Assembly (NCBI GenBank): GCA_041941305.1
Contig: JBGTQJ010000004.1
Coordinates: forward strand, 186,001 to 250,000
Source: JANSWP01 sp041941305
GTDB taxonomy: Bacteria; Bacteroidota; Bacteroidia; Chitinophagales; Saprospiraceae
Length of the DNA: 64,000 nucleotides
Direction: 5' to 3'
Both the position numbers and the translations under genes were made by a program. Under the pieces are notes generated by a model. That model saw only the letters and a list, made by a program, of their open reading frames with translations. It ran no database searches and was not told the DNA's origin. Position 1 is the first letter of the stretch. The number at the start of each line of letters is the position of its first letter. Of the stretch, positions 25,183 through 34,182 are shown one piece after another.

Positions 25183-26361
25183 ATGAAAGAAGTATTTGTA
25201 GTCTCTGCAGTTCGAACTCCAATTGGAAGTTTTGGAGGTATGTTTGCGGGCTTGTCAGCCACCGACTTAGGAAGTGCAGCTATCAAAGGCGCTTTAGCAA
25301 AAGCTGGCGTAGAAGCCAATCAGGTGGAAGAAGTTTTTATGGGCAATGTTGTCTCTGCCAACCTTGGACAAGCTCCTGCCCGACAGGCGGCATTAGGAGC
25401 TGGAATTGGTGTCAATGTACCATGTACAACCGTCAATAAAGTTTGCTCGTCAGGTATGAAATCCATCATGTTTGGTGCTCAGGCGATTATGTTGGGACAA
25501 TCCGATATTATTGTAGCAGGTGGTATGGAGAGCATGTCCAATATTCCGTATTACGTTCCGAAAGCACGCTGGGGATATAAGTATGGTGATGCATCCTTAA
25601 TAGATGGCTTAGCTAAAGATGGTTTGACGGATGCTTATAATCATAAGGCAATGGGAGTAAGTGCTGATAATACAGCAACTAAATACAATATTTCCAGAGA
25701 GGAGCAGGATCAGTATGCTATTCGTTCTTATGAATTAGCGGCAGAAAATACGAATAATGGAAATTTTAAGGAAGAAATTGTGGCGGTAGAAGTTCCTCAA
25801 AGGAAAGGAGATCCAATATCTATAACTGAAGACGAAGAATACAAAAGAGTCAAGTTTGAAAAAATTCCTTCACTTCGACCTGCTTTTTCAAAAGAGGGGA
25901 CAGTGACAGCTGCGAATGCTTCTACCATCAATGATGGAGCATCCGCTTTGGTTCTTGTTAGTGCAGAAAAGGTTAAAGAACTGGGGCTCACTCCAGTTGC
26001 CAAAATTATAAGTTTTGCAGATGCTGCCCACGAACCAGAGTGGTTTACAACAGCTCCTACCAAAGCTGCCCCCAGAGCTTTGAAATTGGCAGGAATGACT
26101 TTTAATGATATCGATTATTTGGAAGTAAATGAAGCCTTTGCGGTAGTACCACTGGCTTTCAACAAAGAATTAAATATTGAAGCTGCCAAAGTGAATGTTT
26201 TTGGTGGTTCTTGTGCTATTGGTCATCCATTAGGTGCCTCAGGTGCCAGAATTGTCACAACCTTAAATAATGTACTGCACCAAAAGGATGCTTCCGTTGG
26301 ATTGGCAACCCTTTGTAATGGAGGTGGAGGAGCATCTGCAATGATTATTGAGCGCGTATAG
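25183..26361 (+). CDS. Acetyl-CoA C-acetyltransferase (thiolase)
   Basis: From the ATG at 25183 (MKEVFVVSAVRTPIG) the enzyme has 392 residues, the usual length. Catalytic residues fall at canonical positions: C88 (NKVCSSGMKS), H348 (IGHPLGASGA) and C378 (LCNGGGGAS). It condenses or cleaves acetoacetyl-CoA and longer 3-ketoacyl-CoA in the cytoplasm. Subclass (biosynthetic or degradative) cannot be decided here. The longer in-frame start at 25135 would add a non-conserved stretch and is rejected. A strong promoter and long leader precede it, and a hairpin terminator follows. Confidence 0.94.
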   Translation: MKEVFVVSAVRTPIGSFGGMFAGLSATDLGSAAIKGALAKAGVEANQVEEVFMGNVVSANLGQAPARQAALGAGIGVNVPCTTVNKVCSSGMKSIMFGAQAIMLGQSDIIVAGGMESMSNIPYYVPKARWGYKYGDASLIDGLAKDGLTDAYNHKAMGVSADNTATKYNISREEQDQYAIRSYELAAENTNNGNFKEEIVAVEVPQRKGDPISITEDEEYKRVKFEKIPSLRPAFSKEGTVTAANASTINDGASALVLVSAEKVKELGLTPVAKIISFADAAHEPEWFTTAPTKAAPRALKLAGMTFNDIDYLEVNEAFAVVPLAFNKELNIEAAKVNVFGGSCAIGHPLGASGARIVTTLNNVLHQKDASVGLATLCNGGGGASAMIIERV

Positions 26362-26391
26362 GGAGATGTGATATTGGCAGATGGCTAACAA

Positions 26392-26427
26392 AAAAAAGGA
26401 TTTTCGAGCAATCGAAAATCCTTTTTT
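26392..26427. terminator. Bidirectional terminator with GCAA tetraloop
   Basis: A 16-bp perfect stem (26392-26407 with 26412-26427) closes on a GCAA loop, a stable GNRA tetraloop, with A- and T-runs at its ends. It lies between convergent thiolase and ruvB. A TTGACCTTGACC word repeat follows at 26436-26450. Confidence 0.88.
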
Positions 26428-26456
26428 CATTTAAACTTGACCTTGACCTTAAACTT

Positions 26457-27494
26457 TCAAACTCCCTGATCAAACAAGGTTCCTTTTTGCCCAGGCGGTA
26501 CTACTCCTGAATGTTTATATGCCTTTTCTGTTGCCAATCTGCCACGTGGAGTCCTTTGTATGAAACCTTCCATAATCAAAAAAGGCTCATGGACCTCTTC
26601 AATCGTTCCGGCTTCTTCTCCTACAGCTGTAGCAATTGTGGTCAAACCAACAGGGCCGCCTTTAAATTTATGGATAATCGTATCCAATATTTTATTGTCC
26701 ATTTCATCCAGGCCGCTTTCATCCACATTCAAGGCTTCTAAGCCATACTTGGCAATTTCGACATCTATCGTTCCGTTTCCTTTGATTTGAGCAAAGTCTC
26801 GAATTCGGCGGAGCAAAGCATTGGCAATCCTGGGAGTACCACGGCTTCTCCGAGCTATTTCAACTGCCCCTGCTTCTTTTATTGGAACTTTAAGAATACC
26901 AGCTGAACGTTTGATTATCTTTATTAATGTTTTTGTGTCATAATAATCAAGGTGACAATTGATGCCAAAACGGGCGCGCATGGGAGGTGTAAGCAGTCCC
27001 ATTCTTGTAGTTGCACCAATTAACGTAAAGGGATTCAATGTGATTTGAATACTCCTTGCATTGGGTCCACTGTCAATCATGATGTCAATCCTGTAATCCT
27101 CCATTGCGGAATAGAGGTATTCTTCAACGACCGTATTCAGACGATGAATTTCATCAATAAAGAGTACATCTCCATCTCCCAGATTTGTCAGTAGACCAGC
27201 CAGGTCACCAGGTTTTTCCAAAACTGGACCAGAAGTCATCTTTAAGTTTGCCTCCAATTCATTGGAAATGATATGTGAAAGTGTCGTCTTCCCAAGACCA
27301 GGTGGTCCGTGCAACAAGACGTGATCCAGAGCTTCCCCTCTTTTTTTTGCAGCGGCAATAAAGACTTTTAAATTTTCGACGATTTTGGGCTGCCCACTAA
27401 ATTCTTTTAATGCCTTTGGTCGAAGTGCCTTTTCGACTTGTTTCTCCTCAAAGTTTAAGTGTTCGCCTGTAGCGTCGAGGTTTGGATTTTGCAT
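26457..27494 (-). CDS. ruvB: Holliday junction branch-migration helicase RuvB
   Basis: A 345-residue AAA+ motor that drives branch migration with RuvA during recombination repair. The Walker A motif is GPPGLGKTT (residues 63-71), Walker B is LFIDEIHRL and sensor 1 lies near TLIGATTRMG. The small domain and C-terminal winged helix (GGPVGLTTIATAVGEE, QRTPRGRLAT) are intact. Length and motif order are normal. ruvA and ruvC are not adjacent, which is usual in this phylum. A word-repeat hairpin fills the whole upstream gap. Confidence 0.97.
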   Translation of the reverse strand: MQNPNLDATGEHLNFEEKQVEKALRPKALKEFSGQPKIVENLKVFIAAAKKRGEALDHVLLHGPPGLGKTTLSHIISNELEANLKMTSGPVLEKPGDLAGLLTNLGDGDVLFIDEIHRLNTVVEEYLYSAMEDYRIDIMIDSGPNARSIQITLNPFTLIGATTRMGLLTPPMRARFGINCHLDYYDTKTLIKIIKRSAGILKVPIKEAGAVEIARRSRGTPRIANALLRRIRDFAQIKGNGTIDVEIAKYGLEALNVDESGLDEMDNKILDTIIHKFKGGPVGLTTIATAVGEEAGTIEEVHEPFLIMEGFIQRTPRGRLATEKAYKHSGVVPPGQKGTLFDQGV

Positions 27495-27497
27495 GTA

Positions 27498-27583
27498 ATC
27501 TGTTGTCGGTTGTCAGTTGTCGGTTGTCGGTTGTCTGTTTTCATGCCTCATGAAAACTGACAACAGACAACCGACAACTGATT
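27498..27583. repeat. Hairpin with arms of GTTGTCG heptads
   Basis: The left arm (27498-27545) is built from 7-bp units GTTGTCG, GTTGTCA and GTTGTCT; the right arm (27549-27583) carries the complements. The loop is 3 nt. It extends from 4 nt before the ruvB start codon to inside the stop codon of the upstream gene, filling the entire gap between two same-strand genes. Confidence 0.65.
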
Positions 27584-28175
27584 AGTCCCATATTCCTTCT
27601 CCTTGCCAAATAATTTTTCCCTTTGGATATTTACTAATGTATTCTTTATGGCAATCATTAGTCAGGTCACCTGTGGATTCACATAGAAAATTGCCTTCAC
27701 AGTCATAAAGGTAGCTGTTGGGCAGTCCTTTGAACAAATAGGTCCATTTGGATGCTGATTTGTATTTCAGAATTTGATTGGGATTGTGCCCATCTATCGC
27801 CCTGTTCATCCAATCTATTTCAAAAGGATTATTGGTGTCAATGCATCCTGATTGGTCATTTTTGACCTCTTCAATACAAGTAATTTCAATAAACGCACTT
27901 TCCGCCATGCAAACACTCATCATATCTTCCAGTTCCTGATATCCAAATTTAATTTTTTGTCCATCACGTAGCTCAAACGTTTCGTCTTTTATTTTTACTG
28001 GATTGAAACGTTCACCATTGGCTAATTCTATCAAAAATTTACAACCATCTAACTTTCCGGTATAGTCCGCAACTGTACCCAATGTATTACAAACTGCTTC
28101 ACCTTCTGTAGCATTTTGACCGCTTTTACAATTCAGAAAGATTAAAATAAAAATGAAAAAAGTGATTTTATACAT
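27582..28175 (-). CDS. Lipoprotein, unknown
   Basis: The 197-residue product has a lipoprotein signal peptide with the acylated Cys at position 16 (LIFLNCKSG). The mature protein contains ten or so further Cys residues and two apparent domains: one at about 25-115 with CKFLIELANGERFNPVKI, and a C-terminal part with ILKYKSASKWTYLFKG and YDCEGNFLCESTG, similar in style to small Bacteroidota secreted domains such as DUF6970. The assignment is uncertain. It sits in the envelope, upstream of ruvB but separated from it by a hairpin. Confidence 0.65.
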   Translation of the reverse strand: MYKITFFIFILIFLNCKSGQNATEGEAVCNTLGTVADYTGKLDGCKFLIELANGERFNPVKIKDETFELRDGQKIKFGYQELEDMMSVCMAESAFIEITCIEEVKNDQSGCIDTNNPFEIDWMNRAIDGHNPNQILKYKSASKWTYLFKGLPNSYLYDCEGNFLCESTGDLTNDCHKEYISKYPKGKIIWQGEGIWD

Positions 28176-28291
28176 AGTGAAAAAATTACCTTCTTTGACA
28201 ATTTGGTTTGACCTTAATCAGCTAAGTTGTCAAAGAATCAAAAATTATTGTTCAATGTCCTTTGATTTTCAAAAAAAACGATACGAATTTT

Positions 28292-28299
28292 TACCTTTG
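28292..28299 (+). promoter_or_regulatory. icd promoter (-7 box)
   Basis: TACCTTTG followed by CGCCGC, the same 10-mer (TACCTTTGCG) as in the rplS and thiolase promoters. It predicts an icd leader of about 190 nt. Confidence 0.7.
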
Positions 28300-28324
28300 C
28301 GCCGCTTTTTAAAAAGGGTAAAAT

Positions 28325-28445
28325 GGAATGATCAGTGATGAATGGTAAATGATGAGTCATTTCAAGATTTTATTTTATAAAATTTTCACAGTCAACATCT
28401 TGTGTGCATGATTTTTTCAAATTCATCATTCATCACTTGTCATTC
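28325..28445. repeat. Word hairpin (GATGAAT type) in the icd leader
   Basis: GAATGATCAGTGATGAATGG (from 28325) faces AAATTCATCATTCATCACTT (from 28419), complementary over most of its length. It lies downstream of the promoter, so it is transcribed as part of the icd 5' leader. Confidence 0.5.
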
Positions 28446-28498
28446 AACTTTAATAATATTAAAATCAAATACCCATCAACTAAACAATATTATTTATA

Positions 28499-29764
28499 AT
28501 GAGCGGAACAAAAGTAACCATAGAAAACGGAAAATTAAATGTCCCCAATGACCCGATTATACCTTTTATTGAAGGAGACGGTATCGGACCTGATATTTGG
28601 GCATCTGCAGTGCGTGTTTTTGATGCAGCTGTTGAGAAAGCTTATAGTGGAAGTCGAAAAATTCACTGGGAAGAAGTGCTTGCAGGACAAAAAGCATTTG
28701 ACAATACAGGAGAGTGGTTGCCACAAGCAACGTTAGACGCAATCGATAAATATTTAGTCGCTATCAAAGGACCTTTGACCACACCAGTTGGTGGTGGTAT
28801 TCGGTCTTTAAATGTGGCATTGCGCCAAAAACTGGATTTGTATGCATGTGTTAGACCAGTTCGTTGGTTCCAGGGAGTGCCTTCTCCAGTAAAAGAGCCC
28901 AATAAAGTGGACATGGTCATCTTCCGTGAAAATACAGAAGATATATATGCAGGAATTGAATATTTGCATGGCTCTGAGGGAGTTGAAAAATTGAAAAAAT
29001 TCTTAATTGATGAATTGGGCGTAACTCAAATTCGCTTCCCAAATACAGCTTCTTTGGGCGTGAAGCCAGTTTCTGTTGAAGGTACAGAGCGTTTGGTTAA
29101 ATCTGCTATCGAGTATGCGATGGATAATGGCTTGCCATCTGTGACATTGGTTCATAAAGGCAACATCATGAAATTTACAGAAGGTAAATTCAAAGATTGG
29201 GGCTACGAATTTGCAGAGCGGGAATATGGAGACAAAGTATGGACCTGGGCACAATACGACCGCGTGGCTGCTGAAGAGGGTAAAGCAGCTGCCAATGCCG
29301 CACAGGAAAAAGCCATTGCCAATGGTGCAATAGTAATAAAAGATGTTATCGCTGATGCTTTCTTGCAACAAATCTTATTACGTCCAAAAGAATACGATGT
29401 TATCGCTACTTTGAACCTCAATGGCGACTACATCTCTGATGCCTTGGCCGCTCAGGTTGGAGGTATTGGAATTGCTCCTGGCGCAAATATCAATTACAAC
29501 TCCGGTAAAGCAATCTTTGAAGCTACTCACGGTACAGCTCCAAAATATGCAGGATTGGACAAAGTAAATCCAAGTTCAGTAATCCTTTCCGGAGAAATGA
29601 TGTTCCGTTACATGGGCTGGAAGGAAGCAGCTGATTTGATCGTGAAAGGAGTAGAAGGAGCGATCACTAAAAAGCGGGTAACTTATGATTTTGAGCGATT
29701 GATGGATGGAGCGACACTTTTGAAGTGTTCTGAGTTTGGGACGGAGATTATTGCAAATATGTAA
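28499..29764 (+). CDS. icd: Isocitrate dehydrogenase (NADP-dependent type)
   Basis: The 421-residue TCA-cycle enzyme decarboxylates isocitrate to 2-oxoglutarate. Key segments are IPFIEGDGIGPDIW, the substrate loop GGGIRSLNVALRQ (with the regulatory Ser position known from E. coli), FRENTEDIYAGIEY, LVHKGNIMKFTEGKF, and near the C-terminus NYNSGKAIFEATHGTAPKYA. Length matches the dimeric E. coli-type enzyme. NADP preference is inferred from family membership. It has its own promoter, a long leader with a word hairpin, and a downstream hairpin terminator. Confidence 0.95.
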   Translation: MSGTKVTIENGKLNVPNDPIIPFIEGDGIGPDIWASAVRVFDAAVEKAYSGSRKIHWEEVLAGQKAFDNTGEWLPQATLDAIDKYLVAIKGPLTTPVGGGIRSLNVALRQKLDLYACVRPVRWFQGVPSPVKEPNKVDMVIFRENTEDIYAGIEYLHGSEGVEKLKKFLIDELGVTQIRFPNTASLGVKPVSVEGTERLVKSAIEYAMDNGLPSVTLVHKGNIMKFTEGKFKDWGYEFAEREYGDKVWTWAQYDRVAAEEGKAAANAAQEKAIANGAIVIKDVIADAFLQQILLRPKEYDVIATLNLNGDYISDALAAQVGGIGIAPGANINYNSGKAIFEATHGTAPKYAGLDKVNPSSVILSGEMMFRYMGWKEAADLIVKGVEGAITKKRVTYDFERLMDGATLLKCSEFGTEIIANM

Positions 29765-29797
29765 AACGAGTTCTGGGTTCTCAGTTCCCAGTTTGAG

Positions 29798-29827
29798 CAG
29801 CCTGATCGAATGGTTTCGGTCAGGCTG
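29798..29827 (+). terminator. icd terminator hairpin
   Basis: CAGCCTGATCGAA pairs with TTCGGTCAGGCTG (13 bp with one G-U) around a TGGT loop, 33 nt after the icd stop. A weaker T-rich tail follows. Confidence 0.65.
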
Positions 29828-29895
29828 TTGTCGTTTAAGGGAATTATGGTTTATTTTTATTGTTGATAGTTATTTTGACATTAAAATATAACCTG

Positions 29896-30981
29896 ATGAA
29901 ATCATTCTATCTTTTCTGGATTCTACTTTTTTTTTCTCAAAACAGTGGTAATTGTCAAATTCCAATGAAGGAATTAAAAGTTGTAAATGAAAAGCAATTT
30001 GATACCTTACATAGAAAAACAGTGTTTGATTTTAATGGGCAGATTACAGGGACATCTGAGCTTTTAAGAGATAAATACGAATATTTGAGAGAAGCACCTG
30101 CAGCTGGACCATTTAGGATTCAGGTTGAAAAAATTCCAAGTTTTGAAGCAGTATGTTTTGGAAAACAGATAGTTTGTAAAGAGGCTAATCGCTTAATTTC
30201 TTATGGATTTAATAACCATCATGGAAATGATTTAAAGTTCTTTATCTATGATTTAGAAGGCAATCGGATTAACCTCCTCAACTCTCCAGTAGGAGTTAAC
30301 TGGTACAGGAAGGAAAATAGAGTTAGAATTTCAAAAAATGCAAATATTTATGTTCTGGGGACAAACTATGATGAAAATCACCAGTTGAGTTTGGCTAAAA
30401 TTAATAAGGATGGAATTGTTGAATGGATTAAAGAATTAAAAGCCTCAGGTTATTTTAATATTATTTTATCAAAAAATTGCAACAGAATTGCTGTTTTCCA
30501 ATCGGACTTCTCAGATTTAAATTTATTTGATCAAATTCCTTGGGAATCTCAAATGAATAGCCTGATTACGATTTTTGATTCAACTGGAAGCTTGATTGAT
30601 ACCTTAAAAAGTCCATATTTCTTTGGTGGATTCAATTTTCTTAGTGACTCCAAACTTATTCTCCCTGACAACGGTAAATACCTGGTTTATGAAATAAGTA
30701 AACCACTCAATTACGAAAGCTTTGTTAAAACAGGGATATTTAATTTTCACGATTATATATATACGGTTACAGGAAATGATTTAAATAAGTGTATATTTTT
30801 CAATGCCAACCAGTGGACTTTATATGAATTTAAATTAGATAGATTTGGAGAATATCATCCTACTTCGAAATACGAATTTTTTGAAGAACGAGTTCGGAAA
30901 AACTTCCCAAAAATTTGTTATGATGGAAATGGAAAAATTCAGGTAACAATAAATCGTAGGAAGTTTAATCTGGAAGAATGA
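29896..30981 (+). CDS. Exported protein, possible beta-propeller, unknown
   Basis: From the ATG at 29896 (MKSFYLFWILLFFSQNSG) the 361-residue protein has a signal peptide. The mature chain shows repeating strand-turn patterns (IYVLGTNYDENHQLSLAKIN, LITIFDSTGSLIDTLKS, FLSDSKLILPDNGKYL) that suggest a WD40- or propeller-like fold. No named family is recognised. The upstream in-frame start at 29860 would precede the signal peptide with a second hydrophobic stretch and is less likely. Confidence 0.6.
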   Translation: MKSFYLFWILLFFSQNSGNCQIPMKELKVVNEKQFDTLHRKTVFDFNGQITGTSELLRDKYEYLREAPAAGPFRIQVEKIPSFEAVCFGKQIVCKEANRLISYGFNNHHGNDLKFFIYDLEGNRINLLNSPVGVNWYRKENRVRISKNANIYVLGTNYDENHQLSLAKINKDGIVEWIKELKASGYFNIILSKNCNRIAVFQSDFSDLNLFDQIPWESQMNSLITIFDSTGSLIDTLKSPYFFGGFNFLSDSKLILPDNGKYLVYEISKPLNYESFVKTGIFNFHDYIYTVTGNDLNKCIFFNANQWTLYEFKLDRFGEYHPTSKYEFFEERVRKNFPKICYDGNGKIQVTINRRKFNLEE

Positions 30982-31010
30982 AAGCAAAATAGAGGCTCTC
31001 CAATAAAAAA

Positions 31011-31030
31011 GTCCCGCTTCACGGCGGGAC
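31011..31030 (-). terminator. Minus-strand terminator
   Basis: GTCCCGC (31011-31017) pairs with GCGGGAC (31024-31030). On the minus strand the stem is followed by TTTTTTATT. It probably ends the transcript of the Fe-S carrier gene about 200 nt upstream on that strand. The 200 nt between hold no convincing reading frame. Confidence 0.7.
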
Positions 31031-31236
31031 GTAGATTAATTTCTTAACCCTTAAAAACCAAAAATCATGAAAAATTAAATCTTTAGAGCATGTTTTAATT
31101 TTTTCGAACTGAAACTCAATAGTTTAGGATGATGGCGAAGAATTGATGAATGAGCTTATCGGGATAAATGAATGAATCAATTAAAAGCCAGCGCCTAAAA
31201 TATTGGTTTTCAGGAAGATAAAATTCAAATATACTC

Positions 31237-31593
31237 TTATGCAGAGAAGGAGGTGCCACAACCGCAGGTAGATTCTGCATTCGGATTATTGAAAGAAAAT
31301 CCTCGGTTGTTTAGTCCTTCGACCCAATCGATTTCCATGCCCAATAGATAGATGGCATGTGCTTTTTGCATCAAGACTTTTACGCCGTTTACTTCGTGTA
31401 CTTCGTCATTGTCTTTTTGCTCGTCAAATCCTAAAATGTAAGAAAAGCCGGAACATCCTCCGCCTTTTACGCCTACTCTCAACCCAAACCCTTCAGGAAT
31501 GTTTTGTTCTGCCATAATTCTGGTCAACTCCCTTACAGCTCCATTTGTTAGAGCAATTGGTTGAGTAGTGGTGGTATCTTGTACTGCTGTCAT
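31237..31593 (-). CDS. A-type iron-sulfur cluster carrier (IscA/ErpA/HesB family)
   Basis: The 118-residue protein carries the three conserved cluster-ligand cysteines: C47 in GGGCSGF, and C110 and C112 in the C-terminal CGCGTSF. A-type carriers deliver Fe-S clusters to target enzymes in the cytoplasm. The paralogue (IscA, SufA or ErpA) cannot be decided from sequence alone. It stands alone without suf genes. A TACTTTTG promoter lies 21 nt upstream. Confidence 0.93.
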   Translation of the reverse strand: MTAVQDTTTTQPIALTNGAVRELTRIMAEQNIPEGFGLRVGVKGGGCSGFSYILGFDEQKDNDEVHEVNGVKVLMQKAHAIYLLGMEIDWVEGLNNRGFSFNNPNAESTCGCGTSFSA

Positions 31594-31613
31594 TAGAATA
31601 ATTTGTGAATTTA

Positions 31614-31621
31614 CAAAAGTA
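31614..31621 (-). promoter_or_regulatory. Predicted promoter of the Fe-S carrier gene
   Basis: On the minus strand TACTTTTG matches TAnnTTTG, about 20 nt before the start codon. Confidence 0.55.
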
Positions 31622-31834
31622 TAAAAAATCGTGGATAATTGGGGACAATTTAAAATTGCTTTTTTAACAAGTGTGTGGGATTTTTTGTTTCATTGGTTTT
31701 AAAAAAAATGCAAATGGCAGTTTTCGACATTTTTTGGAAATGAAAGGATTGAGATTATTTTTGCTGCCAATTTTTGAAAAACCTCGCTATTCTTTGTGAA
31801 TTAATATATTTATTGCCTTAAAAAAAATAATACT

Positions 31835-32371
31835 ATGCCAGTCTGGTTAGCAACGATTCTAGAAATCATAAAAATCACGGTACCCGCTTTAATTGTTTTT
31901 TTCACGGTGTATCATTTGATAAAACAGTTTTTTGAAAAGCAATATCAATTGAAGGCCCTGGAGTTTAAGCAAAATCAAATCAAAACAGCTGTACCTGTAC
32001 GATTACAGGCATATGAACGATTGTCTATGTTTTGTGAAAGAATTGCAGTGCCAAGTTTATTATTGAGACTGCGCACAGAAAGTCAAAATTCCGCTGCATT
32101 AAGAGTGGCGATGCTATTGGCGATTCAACAAGAATTTGAGCACAATATTACCCAACAAGTATATGTTTCAGAAAAACTATGGGAAATCATCAAATTTGCT
32201 CGAGATGAGACGGTAAATATCATAAATGGGGTGGCAGAAAAGGTCGATCCACAGGCAGATGGGAAAGAATTTGCAGGAGTGTTATTAAATTATGTAAACG
32301 GGCTAGAGAGTGTTGCATTAGATAAGGCCTTGATTGCCATTAAGAAAGAGGCAGGATTAATTCTCAATTAA
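31835..32371 (+). CDS. Membrane-anchored DUF7935-like protein
   Basis: The 178-residue protein has one N-terminal transmembrane helix (about 8-30) and a helical cytoplasmic body with VPVRLQAYERLSMFCERI and QQEFEHNITQQVYVSEKLWE, which I recall as the pattern of a Bacteroidota family of unknown function (DUF7935); the number is from memory. It lies upstream of dnaA on the same strand, but a 243-nt gap with a separate promoter makes co-transcription unlikely. Confidence 0.7.
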   Translation: MPVWLATILEIIKITVPALIVFFTVYHLIKQFFEKQYQLKALEFKQNQIKTAVPVRLQAYERLSMFCERIAVPSLLLRLRTESQNSAALRVAMLLAIQQEFEHNITQQVYVSEKLWEIIKFARDETVNIINGVAEKVDPQADGKEFAGVLLNYVNGLESVALDKALIAIKKEAGLILN

Positions 32372-32437
32372 ACGATTTATAAAAAAAAATATGTGAAATA
32401 GTACTAAAAACCCATTTTTTCTTCCAAAAAAAATGCT

Positions 32438-32445
32438 CACTTTTG
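32438..32445 (+). promoter_or_regulatory. Predicted dnaA promoter
   Basis: CACTTTTG, followed by CAGTCCTCC, differs from TAnnTTTG by one base. It lies 170 nt before the dnaA start. No DnaA-box cluster is seen around it. Confidence 0.4.
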
Positions 32446-32614
32446 CAGTCCTCCATTCAATATTACCTGCCGTAATTATTCTTATCGGTAGTTGATTTTG
32501 AAAAGGGCACATCCACTTTTTTTAGGTCTTCTATTTAGCTTACTGATACTATAGACAATTACACATTGCGGTTGTTGTAAACACTATACTTTTAACTTCT
32601 AATCAATCTAGAGA

Positions 32615-34039
32615 ATGATTAAAGATTGTACATTAGTTTGGGATAATTGTCTCCAAACCATTAGGAGGAATGTCAACTCACAAAGCTACAAGACCTGGTT
32701 TGAACCTATTAAACCTGTTCGTTTAGAGAACAGCGCACTTACTATTCAAGTGCCTAATAAGTTCTTTTACGAATGGTTGGAAGAGCACTATGTCGCACTA
32801 TTAAAAATGACCATTCGTAAGGAATTAGGTGACAAAGGTAGATTGGAGTATCAAATTTTGATGGCAAATCCTCAGTTTCAGTTAGCTGCTCAAACTACAG
32901 ATCGCAGACGCGGTCAAAATGATCACTATGGACCAGGCCGTGTGGATACGACGAATATAAAAAACCCATTCGTCATCCCCGGCATCAGAAAATTGAAAAT
33001 TGACCCACAACTCAATCCGAATTACACTTTAGACGAATTTATTGAAGGAGATTGTAACCGCCTGGCGAGGTCAGCCGGAGTAGCTGTGGCCAAACGCCCC
33101 GGTGGCACAGCCTTCAACCCACTCGTCATTTTCGGAGATGTAGGGTTAGGAAAGACGCACCTTGCACAAGCCGTTGGAAATGAGGTGATTAAGCGAAATC
33201 CCAACAAATCTGTTTTGTACGTTTCTTCTGAAAAGTTTACAAACCAGATCATTGAATCCATTAAAAACAATGCAGTTAGTGATTTCGTCAACTTCTACCA
33301 ATTGGTAGACGTGTTGATTGTAGATGATATCCAGTTTTTGGCAAACAAGCACAAAACTCAGGAAATCTTCTTCCACATTTTCAATCAACTTCATCAAAGC
33401 GGCAAACAGATTATCCTTACCTCCGACCGTCCACCAAAAGATTTGGATGGGATGGAAGAACGATTGATCTCCAGATTCAAATGGGGACTATCTGCCGATT
33501 TGCAAATTCCTGATTTTGAAACCAGAATGGCCATATTTGAATCGAAGATGAATCGGGAAGGCGTAGAGTTACCTGGAGATGTCACAGAATTTATCTGCTT
33601 TAATATCAAAAACAACATTCGCGAATTGGAAGGGGTGCTCGTTTCATTGATTGCCCAATCTTCTCTCAACCGCCGCGAAATGGATTTGGAATTGGCAAAG
33701 GAGGTGATTAAGAATTTTGTGACACAAATTAACAAGGAGATTACAGTTGAGTTTATTCAGAAATTGGTAGCAGACCATTTCAACGTTCCTGTCGAAAAAC
33801 TACCAAGTAAGACCAGAAAACGCCACATAGTTATTGCTCGCCAGTTGTCCATGTATCTTGCTAAGAATCTGACAGACAAGTCTTTAAAAGCAATTGGTGA
33901 AAACTTTGGAGGCCGCGATCACAGCACTGTTATTTATTCCTGTAGAACCGTTCAAGACCTGATGGAAACGGACATGGTGTTTAAAGATACTGTCGCGGAA
34001 ATTGAGAAAAAAGTAAAGATGAGTTTAAATGAGAAATGA
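32615..34039 (+). CDS. dnaA: Chromosomal replication initiator DnaA
   Basis: The 474-residue AAA+ initiator has all four domains: an N-terminal interaction domain (about 1-85, QSYKTWFEPIKPVRLE), a short linker, the ATPase core with Walker A GDVGLGKTH and Walker B VDVLIVDDIQFLANK, and the C-terminal DNA-binding domain with RQLSMYLAKNLTDKSLKAIG and the signature GRDHSTVIYSC. It opens the replication origin. I find no close match to the TTATCCACA box in either flank, so the origin is probably elsewhere. Palindromic element G follows. Confidence 0.97.
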   Translation: MIKDCTLVWDNCLQTIRRNVNSQSYKTWFEPIKPVRLENSALTIQVPNKFFYEWLEEHYVALLKMTIRKELGDKGRLEYQILMANPQFQLAAQTTDRRRGQNDHYGPGRVDTTNIKNPFVIPGIRKLKIDPQLNPNYTLDEFIEGDCNRLARSAGVAVAKRPGGTAFNPLVIFGDVGLGKTHLAQAVGNEVIKRNPNKSVLYVSSEKFTNQIIESIKNNAVSDFVNFYQLVDVLIVDDIQFLANKHKTQEIFFHIFNQLHQSGKQIILTSDRPPKDLDGMEERLISRFKWGLSADLQIPDFETRMAIFESKMNREGVELPGDVTEFICFNIKNNIRELEGVLVSLIAQSSLNRREMDLELAKEVIKNFVTQINKEITVEFIQKLVADHFNVPVEKLPSKTRKRHIVIARQLSMYLAKNLTDKSLKAIGENFGGRDHSTVIYSCRTVQDLMETDMVFKDTVAEIEKKVKMSLNEK

Positions 34040-34066
34040 TGTAGTGTAGTGTGACTGGGAGGCGAT

Positions 34067-34182
34067 AAATGGTTATAATGTTATATTGCTAATTCGTTTT
34101 ATTGTTATAGAATATCAAGAAGTTATTTTCCCATTCAAATTTTGCAATAAAACAATTCGGTGATACAACACTATAACCATTT
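34067..34182. repeat. Palindromic element G with 38-bp terminal inverted repeats
   Basis: The ends at 34067-34104 and 34145-34182 are inverted copies, 30 of 38 positions alike (AAATGGTTATA at one tip, GTTTTATTG at the inner end). The central 40 bp are AT-rich and non-coding. It lies 27 nt downstream of dnaA, between convergent genes. Confidence 0.6.

Larger units (their letters stand above)
28176..28498. other. Divergent region containing the icd promoter and leader
   Basis: It contains a perfect 9-bp hairpin CTTTGACAA/TTGTCAAAG (28193-28201 with 28227-28235), the icd promoter and a 200-nt icd leader with a GATGAAT-word hairpin. No small gene found. Confidence 0.4.

Noticed and set aside
27498..27583. 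GTTGTCG repeats considered as a CRISPR remnant
   Set aside because: Units are only 7 bp, directly adjacent without spacers, and inverted on the other arm; no cas genes nearby.
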